Source: Phoronis australis | Lineage: Eukaryota > Phoronida > Phoronidae | Reading direction: 5' to 3' | Assembly (NCBI GenBank): GCA_002633005.1 | Contig: NMRA01000022.1 | Span: forward strand, 493,715-555,714 | DNA: 62,000 nt | In this document: positions 22,411 through 33,400 of the stretch, one piece after another | How positions within the stretch are numbered: the first letter of the stretch is position 1 | Layout of the letters: the number at the start of each line of letters is the position of its first letter | Program-made: the position numbers and the translations under genes | Notes under the pieces: model-generated | Databases searched by the model: none | Seen by the model: only the letters and a program-made list of their open reading frames with translations | What the model was told of the DNA's origin: nothing

Positions 22411-23880
22411 GAGAGCGCTCGGAGAAGCGACACTTGGCGGAATTAATCGAAAAGACGACGAACACGTTATCATTCATGTGACTAGCGAAGAAATCAAATA
22501 GAGAGCATACAATCAACTACATTAAAGAATGAAAGCCCGTTCCAAACTCTATCTAAAGTGGTAGTTTGGCAAACATGATAACATTCATGTGACTAGCCAA
22601 GAAATCAAATAGAGAGCATACAATCAATTACAATAAAGAACCATAGATGGCGCAACATGACGGTCCAGTCTGCAGTAGGACAGTGCTGGCTGGGTCAGTC
22701 TGGGTCAACTAGGCATAATCAAAATGAAGTGAACTGAAAGCCAGCCAGCTGCGTCCTATAATAGGTGACCGAAGGAACAACGGCATTCGAAAATCTCGAA
22801 TAATTCAAAAGTAGACGTTGTAGCGCAAAATGGAAAATATCGTCTGAAAACCCGTCCACAACTCTATGTACTTTGATAGAGCATACAATCAACTACAATA
22901 AAGAACAATAGATGGCGCAACATTACGGACGAGGCATGCTTTGCAGTAGGACAGTGCTGGCTGGGTCAGTCTGGGTCAACTAGGCATAACCAAAACAAAG
23001 TGAGCTGAAAGCCAGCCAGCTGCGTGTGACCGAAGGAACAACGGTAACCGAAAATCTCGAATAATTCAAAAAAGAGACGTCGTAGCGCGAAATGGAAAGT
23101 ATCTCCTGAAAGCCCGTTGAAAACTCTAATCTAAAGTGTTAGTTTGACAAAAATCCAAAAAATTTTCGAGAAAATTGAAAATTTGCCATTTTTTTTTTGA
23201 AATTCAAAGTCAAATAACTCGAAAACGGTAAGTCTGAGAAATACGCTCTCGCAGACTTTTTGAAAGGCCATACTTCAAGGAATCCACATGCAAAAATTCA
23301 CGTCATTTGCTCTTCCCATAAAAAATGCGACACCAGAGCGATTGAAACCGTGTGAACATGCCCCACAGCCGCCATCTTGAAAGTGACTTCCGGTTCAATA
23401 ATTTTTTATAAAAGCTTATTAAACTCAACAAACACGTGACCAGTTTGAAAGTGATTGGTTTGCAAATGCGCCCTCTACAGGAGAAAACGTTTTTAGCCAT
23501 ATTTCGGGGTGCGCATGCGCCACGTCCAATATTTCCGCCATCTTTAACCGGAAGTCAACGAGTTTCTGCACAGTTGTAGCACATGCGTTCTAGTATATTC
23601 GTACCGATTTTCAGCCATGTAGGTCGAAAAATGCGGCCTCTACGAGTATTTGACTGTGAAATCGGATACAAAATGGCCGCCACGTCCGCCATTTTGTATC
23701 CGATCATGACCAAAAACAATAGCGTTTTAGGGTTTCCCGATCTACATGTTGTGTGCAAATTTCGTGTAAATCGGACCAGAATTGCCACCTGTAGAGAGCG
23801 AACAAACAAAAAAACAAAAAAAAAACTTGCTCTCAGAGCAACATACTTGGCGGAATTCTTCCGCCAAGTAAAAATTAGGA
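22411..23880 (-). repeat. ACTTGGCG-family composite repeat, copy 2
   Basis: Begins GAGAGCGCTCGGAGAAGCGA and CACTTGGCGGAATTAATCG, and contains a roughly 290-bp sub-repeat twice (22575-22800 and 22870-23090, marked by AGATGGCGCAAC and GTGCTGGCTGGGTCAGTCTG). It then has GCCGCCATCTT (23368-23378) and the hairpin ATCGGATACAAAATGG / CCATTTTGTATCCGAT, and ends at CTTGGCGGAATTCTTCCGCC. Nearly the same 1.4 kb recurs at 24705-26103. Confidence 0.75.
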
Positions 23881-24184
23881 GTTACTCGTAACCAAGCGCA
23901 AGTTGTTCCAGTTGCAGCGTGCATGAGTTTAAGTGAGCATGTGGACAAAAGTTAAACTAGTGCAACTTGACACGGTTGTGACAACTTACGCCACCTCTTG
24001 GAGATAGTGCAACTTGCCCTTGATCAACTTGCCCTGTTTCAAGTGCTTGTGTAGATAGCAACCTGCATTGCACAAGTAATTATGCACTACACACATACAC
24101 TATTGCATTTATCTGACTGATGAATCACTGCTTTTCAAGCCGTTGATAAACCTTACTCTGAATTTCTTTTCTCTTTCGTTTTCG
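23881..24184. other. Spacer with repeated CAACTTG words
   Basis: GTGCAACTTG and close variants occur several times at 23900-24080. A related but looser CAAGTG/CACTTG run lies at 27940-28040 beyond the repeat cluster. No gene. Confidence 0.4.
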
Positions 24185-24720
24185 TTACTAACAATAAAAA
24201 CGAAAGTGCTCGGAGGAGCGACACTCCAGCACGACTGAAAATGGGTCAAAATGCGCCAGATCCGCCATCTTGAAAGCAACTTCCGGTTTTTTGGCTTTGT
24301 ATAATAGCATGTCATAAGAAACTAATACCTGTAAAAATTCGAAGGAATTGGTCTTATAATGCGCCCTCTACAGGAGAAAACGTTTTTAGGCCAAAATCGA
24401 GGTGCGCATACGCGATCGCCGATATTTCCGCCATCTTCAACCGGAAGTATACAATTTCCGGTATACTTGTAGCAAACTTCCGGTCCATTTACTGTGCCGA
24501 TTCTTAGCCTTTTACGTAAAAGATTGTAGCCTCTAGAAGCATTTGAACCTTTAAATGAAAACAAAATGGGCGCCACAGCCGCCATCTTGGATCTGATTTT
24601 GACGAAAAACAATAGGCTTCCAGTACTTCCGGAAGTACGTATTGTGTGTAAATTTTGTGATGATCGGACGAAAATTGCGACCTGTATTGTGCAAACAATC
24701 AAACGAGAGCGCTCGGAGGA
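24185..24720 (-). repeat. ACTTGGCG-family repeat, second subtype
   Basis: Contains GCGCCCTCTACAGGAGAAAA, GCGATCGCCGATATTTCCGC, TTCCGGTATAC and GCCGCCATCTT (24578-24588). A close copy lies at 27050-27530, and an inverted one at 29285-29800. It differs internally from the 22411 subtype but shares the flanks. Confidence 0.7.
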
Positions 24721-26110
24721 GCGACACTTGGCGGAATTAATCGAAAAGACGACGAACACGATATCATTCATGTGACTAGCGAAGAAATCAAAAGAGAGCA
24801 TACAATCAACTACAATAAAGAATGAAAGCCCGTTCAAAACTCTATCTAAAGTGGTAGTTTGGCAAACACGATAACATTCATGTGACTAGCGAAGAAATCA
24901 AATAGAGAGCATACAATCAACTACAATAAAGATCAATAGATGGCGCAACATGACGGTCCAGTCTGCAGTAGGCCAGTGCTGGCTGGGTCAGTCTGGGTCA
25001 ACTAGGCATAACCAAAATAAAGTGAACTGAAAGCCAGCCAGCTGCGTCCTTTCATAGGTGACCGAAGGAACAACGGCATTCGAAAATCTCGAATAATTTA
25101 AAAGTAGACGTTGTAGCGCAAAATGGAAATATCGTCTGAAAGCCCGTCCACAACTCTACATACTTTGATAGAGCATACAATCAACTACAATAAAGAACAA
25201 TAGATGGCGCAACATTACGGACGAGGCATGCTTTACAGTAGGATAGTGCTGGCTGGGTCAGTCTGGGTCAACTAGGCATAACCAGAACAAAGTGAGCTGA
25301 AAGCCAGCCAGCTGCGTGTGACCGAAGGAACAACGGTATCCGAAAATCTCGAATAATTCAAAAAGTAGACGTCGTAGCGCAAAATGGAAACTATCTCCTG
25401 AAAGCCCGTTGAAAACTCTATCTAAAGTGGTAGTTTGGCAAAAATCCAAAGATTTTTCGAGAAAATTGAAAATTTGCCGTTTTTTTTGAAATTCAAAGTC
25501 AAATAACTCGAAAACAGTAAGTCTGAGAAATACGCTCTCGCAGACTTTTTGAAAGGCCATACTTCAAGGAATCCACATGCAAAAATTCACGTCATTTGCT
25601 CTTCCCATAAAAAATGCGACACCAGAGCGAATGAAACCATGTGAACATGCCCCACAGCCGCCATCTTGAAAGTGAATTCCGGTTCAATAATTTTTTATAA
25701 AAGCTTATTAAACTCAACAAACACGTGACCAGTTTGAAAGTAATTGGTTTGCAAATACGCCCTCTACAGGAGAAAACATTTTTGGCCATATTTCGGGGTG
25801 CGCATGCGCCACGTCCAATATTTCCGCCATCTTTAACCGGAAGTCAACGATTTTCTGCACAATTGTAGCACATGTGTTCTAGTATATTCGTACCGATTTT
25901 CAGCCGTGTAGGTCGAAAAATGCGGCCTCTACGAGTATTTGACTGTGAAATCGGATACAAAATGGCCGCCACGTCCGCCATTTTGTATCCGATCATGACC
26001 AAAAACTATAGTGTTCTAGCAGTTCCCGATCTACACGTTGTGTGCAAATTTCGTGTAAATCGGACGAAAATTGCGACCTGTAGAGAGCGAACAAACAAAA
26101 AATTGAAAGC
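24705..26110 (-). repeat. ACTTGGCG-family composite repeat, copy 3
   Basis: Direct duplicate of 22411-23820, including both internal sub-repeats and GCCGCCATCTT at 25657-25667. The copies differ by scattered substitutions and 1-2 nt indels, indicating recent duplication or insertion of the same lineage. Confidence 0.75.
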
Positions 26111-27785
26111 GCTCTGAGGAGCGAAACTTGGCGAAATTAACCAAAAAAAACATGTTCGAGAGGACGAGAAAAGATGACGACAGAGATGATGACGAAGATG
26201 ACAGCTATGACGACGATGGTGCCGATAATGGACAACCCTAGTTATATCATTCACATAACGAACGTAGAGATCAGGGGCCCGTTCCAAGAAACTGACTTAA
26301 GTTCATTTTTGACTTAAGTCTAAGATTTGTCTTAACTTCCATGCTTTGAAACTTCCACATACGGCAAGATAGTTAAAATTAAGACAAAACGTTTGTCAAA
26401 AACTTAATTCAAACTTAAGATCTCTTTCTTGAAACGGTCTCGAGACAAATTGAAGTTTTATCTTAAAATTTTCTAAAATTTAAGATTTGTCTTAGCTAAG
26501 TCAGTTTTGTTGGAACGGGCCCCAGAAATCACTAAGAAATAGGCTACAGTCTTGAGCGACACTTGGCGAAATTAACTGAAGAAAAGACGACGTCAGAGAT
26601 GATGACGAAGATGACGAATATGGTGATGGTGGTGGCCATGATGAAGAACATCTTAACATTCATATGACGAATTTAGATGTCATAAATCATTGAGAAATAG
26701 GCTGAGCAGTCTAGTTCAATAGAAGCTAAACCAACCTGAATGCAGCAAGAGCGCTCAACAAAGGAGCAGCATTATCACAAAATCTCAAATAACTCGAAAA
26801 GTAGACGTAGAGAAAAATGGAAAGCATCTCCTGAAAGCCCGTTCAAAGCTCTATCTAAACTTATGGTATCGTTTAATTCCGTAAATTTTTCGAAAAAAAA
26901 TGAAATTGTGCGTTTTTTTTAAGAATTTCAAAGTCAAATAACTCGAAAACGGTAAGTCTGAGAAAAAAATTGTTTCAGGGCATTTGAAAGATAATACTTC
27001 AAAGAATCTACATGCAAAAAATCACCTCTTTTTCTCTTCCCGTTTAAAATCGCACTCCAGACGACTGAAAATGGGTCAACATGCGCCATATCCGCCATCT
27101 TGAATGCAACTTCCGGTTTTTTGGCTTTGTATAATAGCATGTTACAAGAAACTAATACCTGTAAAAATTCGAAGGAATTCGTCTGATAATGCGCCCTCTA
27201 GAGGAGAAAACGTTTTTAAGCCAAAATCGAGGTGTGCATACGCGATCGCCGATATTTCCGCCATCTTTAACCGGAAGTAAACAATTTCCGGTATACTTGT
27301 AGCAAGGTTCCGGTCTATTTACTGTGCCGATTCTTAGCCTTTTACGTAAAAAATTGTAGCCTCCAGAAGCATTTGAACCTTTAAATGGAAACAAAATGGC
27401 TGCCACAGCCGCCATCTTGGTTCCGATTTTGATGAAAAACAATAGGCTTCCAGTACTTCCGGAAGTACGTGTTATGTGTAAATTTCGTGATGATCGGACG
27501 AAAATTGCGACCTGTATCGTGCGAACAAACAAAAAAAAAACAAACTTAGTGTCAGAGCAATATACTTGGCGAAATTTATTTCGCCAAGTAAAAACTCCCT
27601 GTCAGACCAACATACTTGACGGAATTCGAAGAATTCCACCAAGTAAAAAAAACAAACTTAGTGGAAGAGCAACATACTTGGCGAAATTTATTGCGACCTG
27701 TAGAGAGCGAACAAAAAAAAATTTGATGTCAGACCAACACACTTGGCGGAATTCTGGGAATTCCCAGAATTCCACCAAGTAAATA
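26111..27785 (-). repeat. ACTTGGCG-family composite repeat, copy 4
   Basis: Starts GCGCTCTGAGGAGCGAAACT, carries two GAC/GAT-rich stretches and an inserted MITE (26274-26523). It continues through the second internal subtype with GCCGCCATCTT at 27408-27418 and ends in a cluster of palindromes (27563-27590 with a 12-bp perfect stem, about 27613-27645, and 27742-27781). Confidence 0.7.
26274..26523 (+). mobile_element. Complete GGGGCCCGTTCC MITE
   Basis: A 250-bp palindromic element with ends GGGGCCCGTTCCAAGAA and TTGGAACGGGCCCC (inverted). The interior is built of CTTAAG/TTAAGT words and has no coding capacity. The same host repeat without the insertion is at about 30270-30305 (inverted). Comparing the two shows the flanks GTAGAGATCA and AGAAATCACT joined with only 1-2 shared bases, so the target duplication is very short. 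Confidence 0.85.
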
Positions 27786-29284
27786 TCCGGAAACTTGAGG
27801 GAAATATCGTGAACCGATGTTTCCTTGATGGACCAACATTTTGCAGTTGTATTTCGGTATTACAAAATTTATTAGGATGGTGTGCACAATGTCATTTATG
27901 CCCTGCTCCACTTTGTTAACACCCGACTTGTGGGGTTGTCATCTGTACGCCGTGGTTGCCTCAAGTGTATGTTGTTCCAGGTGCATGTTGCCACAAGTGT
28001 AACTTGTGCTAATGTAAGTGTTCTTCTGGAGAGAGCTCAACTTGAGATAATGAGGAGTCTTGAGGTTTATGATTATTTATGATTCTTTTGTACTGATACA
28101 AATAAATTGTTTGTCTGATGTCGCTTTCTGTCTTTATGGTTTTCGAATGGCACTATGGCACTCCACTGGGAACTCCACTTCATTAGCTCAGATCTGCCTC
28201 AATTACAAAGGGCTGCTGAATAGGCATCATAAAAGTTGTGGTGACCAGTGTAAGCAAGAAATTCTCCGCACAACCTAGGACCAATATCAAATATTACTCC
28301 CAGACACAACTGAGTCGCTCTCATTTTACACGACAACAAATTCAGTTTTAAAAAAAAAAATGTCTTCTCAATGTGTGAAAACCAAACCCCGGTTTTGTTT
28401 TATTCCTCAGAAAGAAAGTTAACACTGTTGAAATGTGTGGCGTTTTGTGACTGACCTATTTTTCCCATACGTGGAAGGTATTGAGGATAAAACTCGAATT
28501 ATCCGATGGAAACCTGCACAGAGTTGGGAATCATTTCAAGGCTTTTCATCTCATGGAAAACTAATTGTTGAGTATGTAAACAGCATAAGCCCCATATTTT
28601 TGTTGTGAAATTGCCTTGAATTGTTCCCATGCATCTGAATAGGTCATGTGGCTAGGGTAACGTTTCACAGATTTTTTTGGAAAGATGTTTTTCAAACGTT
28701 AAGTTGCAAAGTTAGGGCTGTGATAAAAATGGAGGGAGTTTGCTGTCAGAGTTTGAATCGTTAATTACTTTGAAGACATGAATACAGCAGGTCAGACCTA
28801 GCAAAATTGTGGATACTTTTTCAGCAAGAGTTTTGTCTATTTTCACATTACAAACTTATTTACTTGAATGCATATGTCTGCTAGATAGCATTGATTCAAC
28901 TTTCACGTCTGCATAAGCCTTGTGCTCTAGAGCCTTTCAATGGCCGTTATGAAACACAGTACCGCCGTACCTGCATGTAAGAACTCAATTTTGCGACTTG
29001 AAATTTGTGAGTATTTAATGCTGCAGTTAAGATCATAATCTAAACATTTTCTCAATGATCTAAAAATTAAATTTGGCCATATAAATGGCGGGAAGATTTT
29101 GGGACCAGGCATTTATGAATGCAAACTGGATTTTGAAAATGCAACCTGGGATTTTGGCTATGTCTCGCAATGCGACCTGGCAATTTTCATAGTGTCGAGC
29201 CTTGCCTACGGATACATCATTGTCTGGGGTTCAACTTTGTATGAGCTTTGACCTTATGTTTTTTAAATATTTACAAGATGCATA
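27786..29284. other. No gene recognised
   Basis: Unique-looking sequence between two repeat blocks. Frames at 27882-28278 have no domain. Confidence 0.5.
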
Positions 29285-30455
29285 TACTTACACAATACAG
29301 GTCGCAATTTTCGTCCGATCATCATGAAATTTACGTACAAGTTGTACATCTATGAGTACAGGAACCCTACTGTTTTTCGTCATAATCGGATCCAAGATGG
29401 CGGCTGTGGCAGCCATTTTGTTTTCATTTTAAGATTCAAAGGCTTCTGGAGGCTACAATTTTTTATGTACAGGGCTGAAACTCAGCACAATTATTGGACC
29501 GGATGTGCACTACATGTTTACCGGAAATTGTTTACTTCCGTTTAAGGATGGCGGAAATATTGGCACTCGTACATGCGCATCTCGATTTCGGGAAAAAATG
29601 TTTTCTCCTGTAGAGGGCGCATTATAGGGCCAATTCCTTTGAATTTTTGCAGATATTAGTTTCCTATAACCTGCTATTATACAAAGCCAAAAAACCGGAA
29701 GTTGCTTTCAAGATGGCGGTTCTGGCGCATGTTGACCGATTTTCAGTCATGCTGAGGTGCCATTTAGACGGAAAGAGGAAATGACGTGAATTTTTGCATG
29801 TGGATTCTCTGAGGCATACTCTTTCAAATGAACTATAACAATTTTTTTTCTCAGACTTATCATTTTCAAATTATTTGACTTTGAATTCCTTTAAAAAACC
29901 CAAAATTTCGTTTTTTCGAAAAAAATTATGGAATTGTGTGATACTATTAATTTAAATAGAGATTTGAACGGGCTTTCAGAAGATGTTTTCTACTTTTCGC
30001 TAGGATGTCTACTTTTCGAGTTATTTGAAATTTTCTGATAACGCTGTTCCTTTGTTGAGCGCTCTTGCTGCATTGATGTTGGTTTATCTTCTATTGAACT
30101 AGACTGTAGCCTATTTCTTATTGATTTATGACATCTAAGTTTGTCATATGAATGTTATGATGTTTTTCATCATCTCCACCACCATCATCATATTTGTCAT
30201 CTTCGTCATCATCTCCTACGTCGTCTTTTCTTCAGTTAATTTCGCCAAGTGTTGCTCAAGACTGTAGCCTATTTTTTAGTGATTTCTGACCTCTACGTTC
30301 GTCATATGAATGATTTCATAACTTGCTTTGTCCATTATCGCCACCATTGTCGTCATAGCTGTCATCTTCGTCATCATCTCTGTCGTCGTCTTTTCTGGTC
30401 ATCTCTAACATGGTTTTTTAGTTAATTTCGCCAAGTTTCGCTCCTTGGAGTGCTT
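29285..30455 (+). repeat. ACTTGGCG-family composite repeat, copy 5
   Basis: Opposite orientation to copies 2-4: begins CAGGTCGCAATTTTCGTCCG, has AAGATGGCGGC at 29394-29404 and CTCCTGTAGAGGGCGC, and ends TTAATTTCGCCAAGTTTCGC. It holds the empty site for the MITE of 26274-26523. Its right end lies about 40 bp from the first METTL27-like exon, so it is likely to supply promoter or leader sequence for that gene. Confidence 0.7.
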
Positions 30456-30491
30456 TCATGTTTCGTATTCCATTGTCTTTATGTTCTTCAG

Positions 30492-33400
30492 ATCAAAATG
30501 TCAGCTACATCAAGCGAGGAACATGACTTGTTGGCTTGCAATGTGAACAATGGGGCACATCGCAAGGGGATCACCTTGAATGAGATGGTTGAGTACTACT
30601 CTAAGTGGGGAGAGACTGGAGGATATGATGAGGTAAAAAGGTAGACAAGGTAACGCAGGCATGATCCATAATGCTATTTGATTGTGATTGACTGTCTGAG
30701 TATGTCAGCACTCCCACTCGAGTCAGCCCAGACTCTGAAGGACTTGAGTTATCATCATGGTTACTTTGAATAACGTATGTCTAATATTGAAACACTCAAA
30801 ATTTCACCAAATGTTTGGTAATGGCTTCGCCACACAAACCATGCAAAAAGCAAAGCAAATATTCCTGAAATTATTTTTGTTGAGAAAGTTGATGAAATTA
30901 AACATCAACTGAGTTTCTGCCATCTATTGAGTCCCAAGTCCAAGATTTTTGTACCGTAAGCTTAAAATGGAAGGTGTTTATTATCACTGACTTAAGGAAA
31001 AAAATCATACCACAGTATAGTTATTCTAATTCAAGTGAGCAAAACTTTTATCAATCCCATGTCTTCACTGAATTAATCTGTAAATCATAACCTTAACTTG
31101 TTTTTATTGCAAGACATTCCCATGGAGTTATTTGAATAGTATTCTGTTTGCAATGTGTAATCTTGTCTGTTTGAATTGTACTTGTGATAAAGGGCATGTG
31201 TTGTGGCCCCAAGGCTTACATAGGGATATACAGGGCTTGGAATTTTCCTCTTTCAAGGGGATTTCGTCTTTTTTGGTTTTGATTTCCTCTTTTTTGAATT
31301 CCAGTTTCGTGTTATACTGTCTCTTTATCATTATTTGGCCTTTATTCATGCAAAAATATTTATTTCAGTTAAATTTTACTACGTAAAAAATATTCCCATC
31401 GCACAAGGCTATTTATTTGTAAAACGATAGAGAGAGATTTTTTTCTTTTTTGTCATTGGTCATTCTAGCATAAGGATCACTTACTACCATTTTGAACTTT
31501 TTGATGTTTTCATCACAAATCACTACAACAAGAAACCTTTAGCAAAGTTTTCTTAATGCAAATAGTGATTATCACAGCAACAGTTTAAATACGCAGGCCA
31601 AGTGCCCTCTGGGGGTGCTGGAGCATTGTGGGTAAATACCACAGAGTTGGAGGGTGCTGTGGTGTTAGGGAAGTGGCTCTGATGTGCACTGGCAGTATTA
31701 TAAGCCATCTTATTATCCCCCTCTTTCCACTGTCATAATTTAATGAATCGGTATGTTGCCGTGGAGAAGAGCTTTGCTGACATACATCATTTTCCTATTT
31801 TGTTGCGTGAAATTAGCACTTGGTTTTTATGATACGACTGTATTAAGGGGGGCGGGACGGGGGGGAGGAACGTTTTGAGACTGTGCTGGCCTTTGTGGCT
31901 AACTACATTCACCACTGATGACCACTTGTCTGATATACTCTGAGCTAAAGACCATACTTGATATTATTGTTTTCTGGTCACACTTGTCGATATTCATGCG
32001 TCTTTTCCAGAATCTTTGTCCTGGAACTTACAATGGACCCAAATATGCTGCTGAAGCAATACAGAAGGTCATCGGCGACAAAGCAGAGTCTCGTATACTG
32101 GACTGTGCTGCTGGCACAGGGTTCCTTGGAGTGGAGGTAACATTCGTGCTACTGGACTGTTGTTGGGCTAAAATGCATGCATTTATATTTGTGGCACACC
32201 ACATAAATTGTAAATGTGGATGAGTTCCCTTTTCTGTCACGAAATTCAAGTTGTGGCTTTTTCACTTAAATAATGGTCTTAGAAGGTGGCGGAAAAACAG
32301 CCAGCTTTGGTGGTCAGATTGATTGCGCATGCATTTTGGCACCTTTCCTAAAAAGTTTATGACAATAGTTTAATGCAGTTAATTGGTCAAGTTGTCAACA
32401 GCAATTTGTATCTCCTTCTATTGTATCCGCTTCATTTGCTGGACATGCAAGGTGTCTATTACCATTAGGCAAGAAAGCAAATGTTGGTTCTGTCTTCACC
32501 CGGACTCATTTTGATACCTGGGCTCATTGACTTGCAAAAGCACTGGCCCATATAAATTTCAGCTGAAGTCTCGTGTCATTTAAAAGCTGTACATGTGCAC
32601 ATAAGCAATGGTTGAAATGCCTCGATTTGCCAAGCGATGAGTAAATAAATCCTGCATCATTTTTGATGGTCTCGGGAGGATTTTGAACATCTAAAAAACT
32701 TACCACTCCACTGATTCAAATTTCAAAAAAGAGACCAGAACCAACTGTGCTTTGCTAGCCTTATTTCTGTTGACTAGTGGTGTCTATGCTTATCAGACAA
32801 TGATCTTGATTAATAATCTGTGAGTATGGACATTTTTAAGTAAATGGATAGAAGTGATAATCCCTTAGAGATAATATTGTGTGGATAAGCCATTGCACAG
32901 GAATAAATCAATGAGTTTTTGTAGCCAGACAGAATGTCATCAAACGCTAAGTCATTAGGTAAACAAATCACAGGTAACAAATTGGCTTGCATACCTGAAT
33001 AAAAATTGATATAGCTACCCAGCTGACATGTAATGCAGTAGGCCTGATTGTTTTTAATTTATTAAATTCACCTTTTTAGTAAATACATTAATCTCTGTTG
33101 AAATAAAGGCAAAATGGACATGAAAGTAAATTACTCCGAAATTGAAATGAAGGAACAATGAAAGTTATAAAATTTATTTCCCACTATCCCTCAATATGTG
33201 TACGTCAGTTAAAATGCATTGAAAAAGAAACATGTAACAAGCATGCCTTACAAAACACAAGTACGACATGTACAAACCTATGAATAAAATTAATACTGGT
33301 TATGGGGCTTTGCTCATTTCTATGCAACCCGTTGTCGGATTTCCAAAACTTTTATGGTAATCAATTTTTCATTAATTTTTTAGTTATTTATCGACCGTTA

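Noticed and set aside
26266-26531. hAT-type 8-bp target duplication (AGAGATCA / AGAAATCA)
   Set aside because: The paralogous empty site near 30,270-30,300 contains both words overlapping in native sequence, so they are not an insertion duplication.
30450-30497. Start of METTL27-like module A at 30450 (MLSCFVFHCLYVLQIK...)
   Set aside because: The stretch is the polypyrimidine tract and acceptor of the exon; the ATG at 30,498 matches the conserved start region better.
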